A stretch of DNA of 64,000 bases from Paraburkholderia sp. LEh10 (GCF_017814945.1 NZ_JAGIPX010000034.1:25379-89378); one strand, 5' to 3'. Positions 35,905 to 44,661 are shown, numbered from the stretch's first letter. Translations and numbers: made by a program. The notes: generated from the sequence alone by a model not told the origin.

Positions 35905-36945
35905 ATGCAGATCAAATCCTGGATGCGCGCGGCCACCGTCGCGCTCGCGGCGAGCGCCTTATGGCCCGCCGCCGCTCATGCCGGCAACTGGTGTTCGAGC
36001 GGCAAGCCCGTGCGCTTTGCGGGCGTCACATGGGAAAGCGGATCGTTCACGTCGGAAGTGCTGCGCTTCATCACCGAAAAGGGCTACGGCTGCAAGACGG
36101 ACACGGTGCCGGGCAACACGGCCGCCACCGAAACGGCCCTGTCGCGCGACGATCTGCAGGTCTGGTCCGAACAGTGGACGGGCCGCTCGGAAATCATTGC
36201 GAAGGCCGTCGCCGATGGTCACGTGAAGCTGCTCGGCGACACGCTGCCTGGCGGCACGAACGAAGGCTGGTTCGTGCCCGAGTACGTCGTGAAGGGCGAC
36301 CCGAAGCGCAACCTCAAGCCGCTCGCACCCAATCTGGTGTCGGTGAACGATCTGCCGAAGTACAAGAACGTGTTCGAAGACGATGAAGAGCCGGGCAAGG
36401 GCCGCTTCCTGAACTGCCCGTCAGGCTGGGATTGCGAGCGCGTGAACCGGCGCCTGCTGAAGACGTTCAATCTCGACGACTCGTACACCGACTTCCGCCC
36501 CGGCACGGGCGCGGCGCTCGACGCTGCGATTGCGTCGGCCTACGAGCGCGGCAAGCCGATCCTCTTCTACTACTGGGAACCCGCCGCGCTGATGGCGAAG
36601 TACAAGTTCGTCCAGTTGAAGATGCCCCCGTTCAACCAGAAGTGCTGGGACACGCTGCGCGCGGACAACAGCGCGTCGCAATGCGCGTCGTCCTATCTGG
36701 TGTCGCATCTGAAAGTCGGCGTATCGGCGCCGTTCTATCAGGCCGAGCCTCAACTGATGGACACGTACTCGAAAGTCAGCTTCCCGATGGACTTCCTGAA
36801 CAAGACCATCCTCGAGATGACGAGCAAGAAGATCGACGGCCAGACGATGGCGAAGCAGTTCCTGCGTGAGCATCCGGAAATGTGGAAGACGTGGGTGCCC
36901 ACCGACGTCGCGCACAAGGTCCAGGCCGCGCTGACAGGCGCCTGA
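35905..36945 (+). CDS. Glycine betaine/choline-type ABC substrate-binding protein
   Basis: A 346-residue periplasmic protein with signal peptide (cleavage near AAHA-GNW) and an OpuAC-type binding domain (GVTWESGSFTSEVLRFITEK, TETALSRDDLQVWSEQWTGR, FYYWEPAALMAKY). Aromatic residues (several Trp/Tyr) could form a quaternary-ammonium box. ATG at 35905 preferred to 35893 since the GGAG inside the earlier ATG serves as its ribosome site. Followed by permease and ATPase genes. Confidence 0.9.
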   Translation: MQIKSWMRAATVALAASALWPAAAHAGNWCSSGKPVRFAGVTWESGSFTSEVLRFITEKGYGCKTDTVPGNTAATETALSRDDLQVWSEQWTGRSEIIAKAVADGHVKLLGDTLPGGTNEGWFVPEYVVKGDPKRNLKPLAPNLVSVNDLPKYKNVFEDDEEPGKGRFLNCPSGWDCERVNRRLLKTFNLDDSYTDFRPGTGAALDAAIASAYERGKPILFYYWEPAALMAKYKFVQLKMPPFNQKCWDTLRADNSASQCASSYLVSHLKVGVSAPFYQAEPQLMDTYSKVSFPMDFLNKTILEMTSKKIDGQTMAKQFLREHPEMWKTWVPTDVAHKVQAALTGA

Positions 36946-36984
36946 TCGCCAACGACGCGTCATGAAGCACCGGAGGGTTTCATC

Positions 36985-37977
36985 ATGAATTCGATCTTCC
37001 TGCATCTGTCGATCGCCGACTGGGTGAACGACCATGTGCAATCGTTCGTCGCCGCGTACGGCGACAGTTTCCACGACTTCAGCACGGCGCTGTTGCGCTA
37101 CGTGCTGGTGCCCCTCGAAGGCGCGCTGCGCGCGACGCCCGCGTGGGCGATCCTGATCGCCGTCGGCCTGCTCACGCTGAACGCGACGCGGCGCCTCGGC
37201 GTTGCCGGCTTCTTCGTGCTGCTCCTCTATGTGATCGGCTGCTTCGGCCTGTGGGACAAGCTGATGCAGACGCTCGCGCTGATGCTCGTCGCGACCGTGC
37301 TGTCCGTCGTGCTCGGCGTGCCGCTCGGCATCTGGGCATCGCGCAGTCCGTGGATGCGCCGCGTGCTGTTGCCCGTGCTCGACATCATGCAGACGCTGCC
37401 GAGCTTCGTGTACCTGATCCCTGTGCTGATGCTGTTCGGCCTCGGCAAGGTGCCCGCGATTCTCGCGACGATCATCTACGCGTTGCCGCCGCTGATCCGC
37501 CTGACGGATCTCGGCATCCGCCACGTCGATGCCGACGTCGTCGAAGCAGCGCGCGCGTTCGGCACGACGCGCTGGCAGCTGCTCGTCAACGTGCAGTTGC
37601 CGCTCGCGCGGCCGAGCATCATGGCGGGTATCAACCAGACCACGATGATGGCGCTGTCGATGGTCGTGATCGCGTCGATGATCGGCTCGCGCGGCCTCGG
37701 AGAAGACGTGCTCGCAGGCATCCAGACGCTCGATATCGGCAAGGGCATGCAGGCGGGCATCGCGATCGTGATTCTCGCGATCGTCATCGACCGCATCAGC
37801 CAGGGCTACGGTCAGGACCGGCGCACGCGGCGGCTCGTCGCGCAGCGTCGCAAGGCGAAGGCGGCGTCGCGCATTCCATATCGCGCGGCGCGCACGGAAG
37901 AGCCGGCGCAAGACGCAGCGGAAACGGGCAACGAGAGCGCCGCGCAGCGCAGCCTCGAAACCCGCGCGGCAGATTGA
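36985..37977 (+). CDS. ABC permease of the glycine betaine/proline (ProW) type
   Basis: A 330-residue membrane protein with six to seven helices; binding-protein-dependent permease motif EAARAFGTTRWQLLVNVQLP followed by LARPSIMAGINQTTMMALSM. The C-terminal ~45 residues are charged and cytoplasmic. GGAGG precedes ATG at 36985. Middle gene of the ABC operon. Confidence 0.93.
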   Translation: MNSIFLHLSIADWVNDHVQSFVAAYGDSFHDFSTALLRYVLVPLEGALRATPAWAILIAVGLLTLNATRRLGVAGFFVLLLYVIGCFGLWDKLMQTLALMLVATVLSVVLGVPLGIWASRSPWMRRVLLPVLDIMQTLPSFVYLIPVLMLFGLGKVPAILATIIYALPPLIRLTDLGIRHVDADVVEAARAFGTTRWQLLVNVQLPLARPSIMAGINQTTMMALSMVVIASMIGSRGLGEDVLAGIQTLDIGKGMQAGIAIVILAIVIDRISQGYGQDRRTRRLVAQRRKAKAASRIPYRAARTEEPAQDAAETGNESAAQRSLETRAAD

Positions 37978-37991
37978 CGGAGGGCACGGAC

Positions 37992-38813
37992 ATGTCATCG
38001 ATCGAAGTCAAGAACGTGTACAAGCTATTCGGCCCGGAAGCGGGACACGCTCGCGTGCTCGACCTGCTGAAGAGCGGCAAAACCAAGGCCGAAGTGCTCG
38101 CGCAAACGGGCTGCAACGTCGGCCTGAACAACGTGAGCCTGCATATCGGCTCGGGCGAGATCTACGTGATCATGGGGCTGTCGGGCTCGGGCAAGTCGAC
38201 GCTCGTGCGCCACTTCAACCGGCTGATCGAGCCGACGGCGGGCGAGATCGTCATCGACGGCTCGGACGTCATCAAGCTCGATGCGCACGGCCTGCGCGAG
38301 CTGCGCCGCTACAAGGTGAGCATGGTGTTCCAGAACTTCGGCCTGCTGCCGCATCAGACCGTGCTCGACAACACCGCGTATGCGCTGCGCACGCGCGGCG
38401 AAGGCAAGGCCGAGGCGAACGAGAAGGCGCGAACGTGGCTCAGCAAGGTGGGGCTCGATGGGTACGGCGATCATTATCCGGATGAGCTGTCGGGTGGCAT
38501 GCGCCAGCGCGTGGGCCTTGCGCGCGCGCTCGCCGCCGATACCGACGTGCTGCTGATGGATGAAGCATTCTCCGCGCTCGATCCGCTGATCCGCACGGAA
38601 ATGCAGGACCAGCTTCTGCAATTGCAGGCGACGCTCAACAAGACGATCGTGTTCATCACGCACGATCTCGACGAAGCGCTGCGCATCGGCAACCGCATCG
38701 CGATCCTGCGCGACGGCACGCTGGTGCAGGAAGGCACGCCGAACGAGATCCTGACGAAGCCCGCCGACGATTACGTCGCGCGCTTCGTCGAAAGGCGTTC
38801 GGGCGCGCATTGA
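37992..38813 (+). CDS. ABC ATPase of the glycine betaine/proline (ProV) type
   Basis: A 273-residue ATPase: Walker A GLSGSGKSTLVRHFNRL, signature LSGGMRQRVGLARALA, Walker B DVLLMDEAFSALDP, and H-loop VFITHDLDEA. It ends soon after the nucleotide-binding domain, lacking the C-terminal CBS pair of osmoregulated ProV/OpuA proteins, so transport is probably not ionic-strength-gated. Starts 14 bp after the permease gene. A strong hairpin follows at 38874-38904. Confidence 0.93.
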   Translation: MSSIEVKNVYKLFGPEAGHARVLDLLKSGKTKAEVLAQTGCNVGLNNVSLHIGSGEIYVIMGLSGSGKSTLVRHFNRLIEPTAGEIVIDGSDVIKLDAHGLRELRRYKVSMVFQNFGLLPHQTVLDNTAYALRTRGEGKAEANEKARTWLSKVGLDGYGDHYPDELSGGMRQRVGLARALAADTDVLLMDEAFSALDPLIRTEMQDQLLQLQATLNKTIVFITHDLDEALRIGNRIAILRDGTLVQEGTPNEILTKPADDYVARFVERRSGAH

Positions 38814-38873
38814 CGGGTGCGCGGCGCCTCGCTTCGAGGCGCCATGCAAGGCGGCGGTTAAAATGCACACGAT

Positions 38874-38904
38874 GACGGCGTCCTTCGCAACGAAGGACGC
38901 CGTC
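38874..38904 (+). terminator. Strong hairpin between ABC operon and rsuA
   Basis: GACGGCGTCCTTCG (38874-38887) and CGAAGGACGCCGTC (38891-38904) pair perfectly with a 3-nt loop. The following bases are only weakly T-rich, so termination may be partial. A second hairpin (GGCGCCTCG/CGAGGCGCC) lies at 38823-38843. Confidence 0.5.
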
Positions 38905-38950
38905 GACGTTTGATGCAGCGCTCCTCGTGCCTGCCCCTTCGCCCGCTCCA

Positions 38951-39655
38951 ATGAATCTCGAAAGCGTCCTCTTTTCCCAGGGTTTCGGCTCGCGCCGCCA
39001 GTGCCGCGCATTGATTGCGGACGCACGGGTGTCGATCGGCGGCACGCCGATCGCCGATCCCGACACCGATGTCGATACGAACGCGCTCACCTTCGCCGTC
39101 GACGGCATCGCGTGGCCTTTTCGCGAGCGCGCGTACATCGTGCTCAACAAGCCTGCGGGTTACGAGTGCTCACGCGATCCGCAGCATCATCTGAGTGTCT
39201 TCAACCTGCTGCCCGCGCAATTCGCGACGCGCGGCGTCCAGTGCGTCGGCCGGCTCGACCAGGACACGACGGGGCTGCTGCTGCTCTCCGACGACGGCCA
39301 GTTCGTTCACGCGTACACATCGCCGAAGCGCAAGGTGCCGAAGGTCTACCACGCGACAACCCGCCACCCGCTCGACGACGCGCAGCTAACGGCTTTGCGG
39401 GACGGCGTGCTGCTGCACGGCGAAACGAAGCCCGTCGCGGCCGTGGCTGCGCACGCGCGCGGCGATCACGCGCTCGAACTGACCGTGCTCGAAGGCAAGT
39501 ACCATCAGGTGAAGCGCATGGTGGCGGCGGCGGGAAACCGCGTGGAGGCGCTGCATCGCGAGCGCATCGGCGGGCTTGCGCTGCCCGCCGACCTCGCCGC
39601 CGGCGCGTGGCAATGGCTCGATGAATCCGACCTCGGAGCGCTACGGGGCGGGTAA
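38951..39655 (+). CDS. rsuA: 16S rRNA pseudouridine synthase (RsuA family)
   Basis: Converts a uridine of 16S rRNA (U516 in E. coli) to pseudouridine. The 234-residue protein has an N-terminal S4-type RNA-binding segment (GSRRQCRALIADARVSIGG) and the catalytic Asp in VGRLDQDTTGLLLLS near residue 105, plus KYHQVKRMVAAAGNRV. ATG at 38951 gives the MNLESVLFSQGFGSRR start expected of the family. Confidence 0.9.
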   Translation: MNLESVLFSQGFGSRRQCRALIADARVSIGGTPIADPDTDVDTNALTFAVDGIAWPFRERAYIVLNKPAGYECSRDPQHHLSVFNLLPAQFATRGVQCVGRLDQDTTGLLLLSDDGQFVHAYTSPKRKVPKVYHATTRHPLDDAQLTALRDGVLLHGETKPVAAVAAHARGDHALELTVLEGKYHQVKRMVAAAGNRVEALHRERIGGLALPADLAAGAWQWLDESDLGALRGG

Positions 39656-39820
39656 ACGACTAACGCCGCCGCTGCCGTGCTGCAAGTGCCTGAGATCACG
39701 TTGCATTCCGGACAAAACGGCTACAAAAACCTTCCAGAACGCTGCGGTGCAGCATGCCTGTTCCGAACGCCCGTCCTATACTCGGATCAACAAACATTAC
39801 AAAGCAGGCAAGGAGGCGCC

Positions 39821-40009
39821 ATGGTCATCTACGGCAACCTGGCGATTTCATACGGGATGGTCGCGTTCATCGGTCTCGCAATGTTGCTGATTGGCGGCGC
39901 GCTGGCCGTCATGCATATGCGGCACAAGTACGAGCCGAACCTGCTCGCGGCGTTGATCGGCGCATTCTGCTGCTTCGTGTTGCTCGAAGCGCTGCCGGCT
40001 CTGATCTAA
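39821..40009 (+). CDS. Small inner-membrane protein
   Basis: A 62-residue protein with two hydrophobic helices (MVAFIGLAMLLIGGALAVMH; LLAALIGAFCCFVLLEALPA) separated by MRHKYEPN. A good ribosome site (AAGGAGG) precedes the ATG at 39821. No family recognised. Lies between rsuA and a minisatellite. Confidence 0.7.
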   Translation: MVIYGNLAISYGMVAFIGLAMLLIGGALAVMHMRHKYEPNLLAALIGAFCCFVLLEALPALI

Positions 40010-40086
40010 TACCTTCACGCGCGTCGCCGTCGCGCTTTTTAATGCTTTCTCATGTGGCCGCGCGTGTGCGCGGCCGGCTGGCTTGC

Positions 40087-40196
40087 CTGTCGTGTGGCTG
40101 TCGTGTGGCTGTCTTGTGCCTGTCGTGTGGCTGTCTTGTGCCTGTCTTGTGCCTGTCGTGTGCCTGTCGTGTGCCTGTCGTGTGCCTGTCGTGCGG
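40087..40196 (+). repeat. 11-bp x10 tandem repeat (minisatellite)
   Basis: Ten contiguous 11-bp units of consensus CTGTCGTGTGC with variants at positions 6 (G/T) and 11 (C/G), ending with a CTGTCGTGCGG unit. It lies between the small membrane-protein gene and the 3' end of the epimerase gene, 27 bp beyond its stop codon. Confidence 0.95.
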
Positions 40197-40223
40197 TGAT
40201 TACGCGCTGGCGGGCGCGGCCTG

Positions 40224-41315
40224 TCATGGGTTCGCCCGTCCAGAAGGCGCGTCACCGCGCCCGCCCGCCGCATCGGCGTCTCGCCCCGCATGCGCGGCGG
40301 TGCGCAAGAAATCGTCGACCTCCGGATAGCGCAATCGCACGCGCAGCTCACGCTTGAGCCGCGTGTTGACGAGGCGCCGCGATTCGCGCATGAACGACAG
40401 CATCATCGGTCCGAGTTGCTGTTCCGCCTCGTCGCGCGTGATGCGCGGCGCCCGTTCGACGCCGAATGCGTCCGCCACACGGTCGAAGTACTCGCCCATT
40501 TTCAGCGTGGTGTCGTCGGATGCGTGGATCACGCGCGATGGACGACCGCGCGCCGCCATACGCAGCAGGATCGCTGCGAGGTCGTCCGCATGGATGTGAT
40601 TCGTGTAGACGTCGTCGGCATCGATGAGCGCCGGAGTGCGCTTTTCCAGCCGCGCGAGCGGCAGCCGGTTGGCCGCGTAGATGCCCGGAATGCGCGCGAT
40701 GCTCGCCGTGACCGCACGCCGCGCGGCCGCGCGCCGCAGTTGCGTTTCCGCCGAGACGCGGCGCTTCGCGCGTTCGTTGGCGGGCGCGACGGGACGCGTC
40801 TCGTCGAGCCACGCGCCGCCGCAATCGCCATAGACGCCCGTCGTGCTCGCGTAGACGATGCGGGCACACACGCGGGCAGCATGTCCGGCGTGTCGGGCCC
40901 CCATACCCCCGTCGGGTACAATGGAGGGTGCTTTGCGCGCACGAATGCCGCGCTGCGCGCGCCTGAGCCGCCCTGCCGCGTTCGTCGCGAGATGGCGGGC
41001 ATGCCCGGCGCGCGGCGCAGTCAGCGCGGCAAGCAGCGCGCGCGTACGCGTGTCGCCGTCACCTGTCTTTTGCGGGGGCGCGAGATGCAGCACGGTCGGC
41101 GCGAGACCTGCAAGACGAGACAGACTCGCGCGCACGTCGAGGTCGCCGACAATCGGCGTGACGCCCGCCGCACGCAATTCGTCGCGGCGCTCGGCGTGAT
41201 GCGTGAGCGCATAGAGACGCGCACGCCGCTGCAGTTGACGCACGCAGCGCATGCCGACATCGCCGCAGCCGACGATCAGCACGCGCGGTCTGCGCAAATT
41301 TCGTGTCGCTTTCAT
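40224..41315 (-). CDS. NAD-dependent epimerase/SDR-type protein
   Basis: A 363-residue Rossmann protein (RVLIVGCGDVGMRCVRQL) of the YeeZ/extended-SDR type, with ASTTGVYGDCGG, IARIPGIYAANRLPLARL and NHIHADDLAAILLR. The usual catalytic Tyr position falls in STTGVYG. Compared with relatives it has an Arg/Ala/Gly-rich insertion of about 45 residues (about 105-150) just before the ARIVYASTTG strand. ATG at 41315. The stop lies next to the 11-bp minisatellite. Substrate unknown. Confidence 0.75.
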   Translation of the reverse strand: MKATRNLRRPRVLIVGCGDVGMRCVRQLQRRARLYALTHHAERRDELRAAGVTPIVGDLDVRASLSRLAGLAPTVLHLAPPQKTGDGDTRTRALLAALTAPRAGHARHLATNAAGRLRRAQRGIRARKAPSIVPDGGMGARHAGHAARVCARIVYASTTGVYGDCGGAWLDETRPVAPANERAKRRVSAETQLRRAAARRAVTASIARIPGIYAANRLPLARLEKRTPALIDADDVYTNHIHADDLAAILLRMAARGRPSRVIHASDDTTLKMGEYFDRVADAFGVERAPRITRDEAEQQLGPMMLSFMRESRRLVNTRLKRELRVRLRYPEVDDFLRTAAHAGRDADAAGGRGDAPSGRANP

Positions 41316-41389
41316 CGTGGACGCATTGTAGCCGCGATCCACTGCATGCACTGGTTACCGACTTTCTGTATTCGAACATTGAACGACCT

Positions 41390-42421
41390 ATGGCATTTAA
41401 CGTAACGCTCCGGCAAAGCGGCCGGCAGTTTCAGGTGGAACCCGACGAACCCGTGCTGACAGCCGCCCTTCGTCAGGGCATCGGCCTGCCGTACGGCTGC
41501 AAGAATGGCGCATGCGGCTCGTGCAAGGGCACGGTCGTCGCGGGTGAAGTCGAGCAGCGCGCGCATTCGTCGTCGGCGCTGTCGAATGACGAGAAGACGC
41601 GCGGCATGGCCCTTTTCTGCTGCGCGAGTGCGTGCACCGACCTCGAAATCGATATCCGCGAAGTGACGGGCATCGGCGACGTGCAGATCAAGAAGCTGCC
41701 GTGCCGCGTGAACGCAATCGAGCGCAAAGCCGACGACGTCGTCGTGCTGAAGCTGCAATTGCCCGCGAACGAGCGCCTGCAATACATGGCGGGCCAATAC
41801 CTCGAGTTCATCCTGAAGGACGGCAAGCGCCGCAGCTATTCGATGGCGACCGCGCCGCACGCGGAAGGCCCGATCGAGCTGCACATCCGCCACATGCCGG
41901 GCGGCGCGTTCACCGATCACGTCTTCAACACGATGAAGGAGCGCGACATCCTGCGCTTCGAGGCGCCGCTCGGCACGTTCTTCCTGCGCGAAGAGTCGGA
42001 CAAGCCGATCGTCCTGCTCGCATCGGGCACGGGCTTCGCGCCGCTGAAGGCAATCGTCGAACATGCGGCGTTCAAGAACATCACGCGCCCGATGACGCTG
42101 TACTGGGGCGCGCGCCGCAAGAAAGACCTGTACATGATGGAGCTGGCCGAGCAATGGGCGCGCGAGATCCCGAACTTCAAGTTCGTGCCCGTGCTGTCCG
42201 AGCCGGACGCAAGCGACGCGTGGACGGGCCGCACTGGCTTCGTTCATCGCGCCGTCATCGAGGATCTGCCAGACTTGTCGGCGTATCAGGTGTATGCGTG
42301 CGGCGCGCCCGTGATGGTCGAGTCGGCACAGCGCGATTTCACGCAGCATCATCGCCTGCCGGAAGACGAGTTCTATGCGGATTCGTTCACGAGCGCAGCC
42401 GATCTGGCGAACCCCGTCTGA
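41390..42421 (+). CDS. 2Fe-2S ferredoxin-NAD(P)H reductase (AscD-like)
   Basis: A 343-residue electron-transfer flavoprotein. Residues 1-95 are a plant-type ferredoxin domain (GCKNGACGSCKG, CX4CX2C, with a fourth Cys in FCCASAC); 105-200 bind FAD (RRSYSMATAP), and 205-330 bind NAD(P)H (LLASGTGFAPLKAIVEH, VYACGAPVMV). Annotated relatives are CDP-6-deoxy-delta-3,4-glucoseen reductase or oxygenase reductases; no sugar cluster is adjacent here, so the partner is unknown. ATG at 41390. Confidence 0.9.
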   Translation: MAFNVTLRQSGRQFQVEPDEPVLTAALRQGIGLPYGCKNGACGSCKGTVVAGEVEQRAHSSSALSNDEKTRGMALFCCASACTDLEIDIREVTGIGDVQIKKLPCRVNAIERKADDVVVLKLQLPANERLQYMAGQYLEFILKDGKRRSYSMATAPHAEGPIELHIRHMPGGAFTDHVFNTMKERDILRFEAPLGTFFLREESDKPIVLLASGTGFAPLKAIVEHAAFKNITRPMTLYWGARRKKDLYMMELAEQWAREIPNFKFVPVLSEPDASDAWTGRTGFVHRAVIEDLPDLSAYQVYACGAPVMVESAQRDFTQHHRLPEDEFYADSFTSAADLANPV

Positions 42422-42487
42422 TCGTTGCGTCGACATCGTCTGAACGAAAAATCGGCCGGCAGTGCGTGAAGACATGCAAATTGCAGG

Positions 42488-42517
42488 TTTACACGGGCGC
42501 CGGCGTTGTCGTATTCT
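42488..42517 (+). promoter_or_regulatory. Candidate promoter of argD leader
   Basis: TTTACA (42488-42493) and TATTCT (42512-42517) with an 18-bp spacer. Predicted start of transcription is close to the mini-ORF ATG at 42525, which would make that ORF leaderless; a more upstream promoter cannot be excluded. Confidence 0.4.
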
Positions 42518-42524
42518 TTCGCGC

Positions 42525-42575
42525 ATGAACCGCATCCTGTCCGAACTTCGACGTCGCCGCTCGCTGCTCCCTTAG
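42525..42575 (+). CDS. Putative argD leader peptide
   Basis: A 16-codon mini-ORF, MNRILSELRRRRSLLP, with four consecutive Arg codons (CGA CGT CGC CGC, 42549-42560) and five Arg in total. It ends 60 bp before a strong intrinsic terminator that precedes argD. This is the arrangement of ribosome-mediated attenuation, with charged arginyl-tRNA as the sensed signal. No Shine-Dalgarno sequence is visible before its ATG, the main weakness. Confidence 0.45.
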   Translation: MNRILSELRRRRSLLP

Positions 42576-42579
42576 GGAC

Positions 42580-42667
42580 GCCGCTGGCTTCGTCACAGGT
42601 TCGCGCGTATCAGGCGCACGCTGTTCGAATCATGAAAGCCACGGCATGCCGTGGCTTTTTGTTTTTC
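42580..42667 (+). promoter_or_regulatory. Antiterminator/terminator attenuator before argD
   Basis: Terminator: AAAGCCACGGC and GCCGTGGCTTT form a stem over 42635-42658, followed by TTTTGTTTTTC. Competing antiterminator: GCCGCTGGCTT (42580-42590), just after the leader stop, can pair with AAGCCACGGC (42636-42645), the 5' arm of the terminator, with one bulged C. A third pairing (CGAAC 42542-42546 with GTTCG 42599-42603, GACG 42550-42553 with CGTC 42591-42594) could sequester the antiterminator arm. Confidence 0.5.
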
Positions 42668-42747
42668 CGTCGCTATTCTTTCTCTCCGTTGCTGGGCCAT
42701 TTTGTCCGAGGCGGTTTTTCATCCCTGTTTGCCTGGAGCCTGTAGCC

Positions 42748-43932
42748 ATGAATTTCAATGAGTATCCGATCGATTCGCTGATGTACATCACGAACCGGCC
42801 CGAAATCGTTTTCACGCACGGCAAAGGCTCGTGGCTCTACGACAACAACGGCAAGCGCTATCTGGATTTCATTCAGGGCTGGGCGGTGAACAGCCTTGGC
42901 CATTGCAACGACGGCGTGATCGAAGCGCTCGCGCACCAGGCGCGCACGCTGATCAACCCGTCGCCGGCGTTCTACAACGAGCCGATGGCGAAGCTCGCGG
43001 GCCTGCTCACGCAGCATAGCTGCTTCGACAAGGTGTTCTTCACGAACAGCGGCGCCGAAGCGAACGAAGGCGCGATCAAGCTCGCGCGCAAATACGGCAA
43101 GAAGTTCAAGAACGGCGCGTACGAGATCATCACGTTCGATCACAGCTTCCACGGCCGCACGCTCGCGACGATGTCCGCGAGCGGCAAGCCGGGTTGGGAC
43201 ACGCTCTACGCGCCGCAGGTGCCGGGCTTTCCGAAAGCGGATCTGAACGACATCGCTTCTGTCGAGAAGCTGATCAACGACAAGACGGTCGCCGTGATGC
43301 TCGAACCGATCCAGGGCGAAGGCGGCGTGCTTCCCGCGTCGCGCGAATTCATGCAGCAACTGCGCGAACTGACGAAGAAGCACAACCTGCTGTTGATCGT
43401 CGATGAAGTGCAAAGCGGCTGCGGCCGTGCAGGGACGCTGTTCGCGTACGAGCTGTCGGGCATCGAGCCGGACGTGATGACGCTCGCGAAGGGCATCGGC
43501 AGCGGTGTGCCGCTCGGCGCGCTGCTGTGCAAGAAGCATGTCGAAGTATTCGAAGCAGGCGACCAGGGCGGCACATACAACGGCAATCCGCTGATGACGG
43601 CGGCCGGCTACTCGGTGATTTCACAACTGACGGCGCCCGGCTTCCTCGACGGCGTTAAGGCTCGCGGCGAGTATCTGCGCACGAAACTGCTGGAACTGTC
43701 GGCGGAGCGCGGTTTTGAGGGCGAACGCGGCGAAGGACTGTTGCGCGCGCTGCTGCTTGGCAAGGACATCGGCAACCAGATCGTCGAGAAGGCGCGTCTG
43801 ATGCAGCCGGATGGCCTGCTGCTCAATGCGGCGCGTCCGAATCTGCTGCGCTTCATGCCCGCGCTGAACGTGACGACGCAGGAGATCGACCAGATGATGG
43901 CGATGCTGCGTTCGGTGCTCGACTCGCTGTGA
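42748..43932 (+). CDS. argD: Acetylornithine aminotransferase
   Basis: PLP enzyme of arginine synthesis converting N-acetylglutamate semialdehyde to N-acetylornithine. The 394-residue protein has the class III motifs FFTNSGAEANEGAIKLAR, LLIVDEVQSGCGRAGTLFAY and the PLP Lys in DVMTLAKGIGSGVPLGALL. ATG at 42748 with TGGAG upstream gives the standard MNFNEYPIDSLMYIT start. Preceded by a candidate Arg-codon leader and attenuator. Its stop overlaps the GNAT gene start. Confidence 0.92.
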   Translation: MNFNEYPIDSLMYITNRPEIVFTHGKGSWLYDNNGKRYLDFIQGWAVNSLGHCNDGVIEALAHQARTLINPSPAFYNEPMAKLAGLLTQHSCFDKVFFTNSGAEANEGAIKLARKYGKKFKNGAYEIITFDHSFHGRTLATMSASGKPGWDTLYAPQVPGFPKADLNDIASVEKLINDKTVAVMLEPIQGEGGVLPASREFMQQLRELTKKHNLLLIVDEVQSGCGRAGTLFAYELSGIEPDVMTLAKGIGSGVPLGALLCKKHVEVFEAGDQGGTYNGNPLMTAAGYSVISQLTAPGFLDGVKARGEYLRTKLLELSAERGFEGERGEGLLRALLLGKDIGNQIVEKARLMQPDGLLLNAARPNLLRFMPALNVTTQEIDQMMAMLRSVLDSL

Positions 43933-44381
43933 TCGGCGCATATTCGCTGTCGATTCGGGCGTTCGACGCCGCCGACACGGATGCCGTGGTTGCACTGTGG
44001 CTCGATGCGTTTCCGGAGTACAAGGACACGAGCAAGCCACAGCGCGATCCGCATCTGTCGATCGCGAACAAGCTCGCGACGCAGCCGGAACTGTTCTTCG
44101 TCGCGGTGAGGGATGGGCGCGTCGTGGGGACGGTGATGGCCGGCTACGATGGCCATCGCGGCTGGTTGTATTCGCTTGCTGTCGATCTCGCCGAACGGCG
44201 TCGCGGAATTGGCGCTGCGCTGGTTCGGCATGCGGAGTCGGCGTTGACGCGGCGCGGGTGCCCGAAGGTTAATCTGCAGGTGTTGAGTGCCAAGGCGGAT
44301 GTGCGCGCTTTCTACGAATCGCTTGGGTACCGTGCTGATGAGGTGATCAGTCTGGGAAAGAGGTTGGGGAGCGTGGCGTAG
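43929..44381 (+). CDS. GNAT-family N-acetyltransferase
   Basis: A 150-residue acetyltransferase resembling YpeA: acetyl-CoA loop in DLAERRRGIGAALVRHAE and C-terminal YESLGYRADEVISLGKRL. It begins at GTG (43929) inside the argD stop region (GTGA overlap), so translation is coupled to argD. Acceptor unknown. Confidence 0.85.
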   Translation: MIGAYSLSIRAFDAADTDAVVALWLDAFPEYKDTSKPQRDPHLSIANKLATQPELFFVAVRDGRVVGTVMAGYDGHRGWLYSLAVDLAERRRGIGAALVRHAESALTRRGCPKVNLQVLSAKADVRAFYESLGYRADEVISLGKRLGSVA

Positions 44382-44454
44382 GTTTGTTTGCCTTTGCACT
44401 GGGGGCGAATTTCGATTTCGCGATGCGGTTTGTTTTGCCTCTTCGCTGGCCTGT

Positions 44455-44661
44455 GTTTTGCCACTTTCGCTGGCATCCGCGATGCGCCTCGCGGCGCGGG
44501 TGTTGCCCCTGTGCGGGGCGGCACTTACTTTCTTTGCCGCGGCAAAGAAAGTAAGCAAAGAAAGCCGCTCACCCCGCCAGTGCTTGTTTTTACCCACGGG
44601 CTCCGAACGTCCCCACAGTTCTCGCGGCAACCCGCTGTCCCATGTCCGTTGCCAGCGCACT
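44455..44661 (+). repeat. Dispersed repeat, left inverted copy
   Basis: Left arm of a ~200-bp imperfect inverted repeat. It contains GGCATCCGCGATGCGCCTCG, GTTGCCCCTGTGCGGGGCGG and a perfect 32-bp palindrome at 44524-44555 whose core is TTTCTTTGCCGCGGCAAAG. The matching copy runs on the opposite strand at about 44910-45125. Noncoding. Confidence 0.8.

Noticed and set aside
40087..40196. CRISPR array
   Set aside because: The repeats are contiguous 11-bp units with no spacers and no cas genes nearby; it is a minisatellite.
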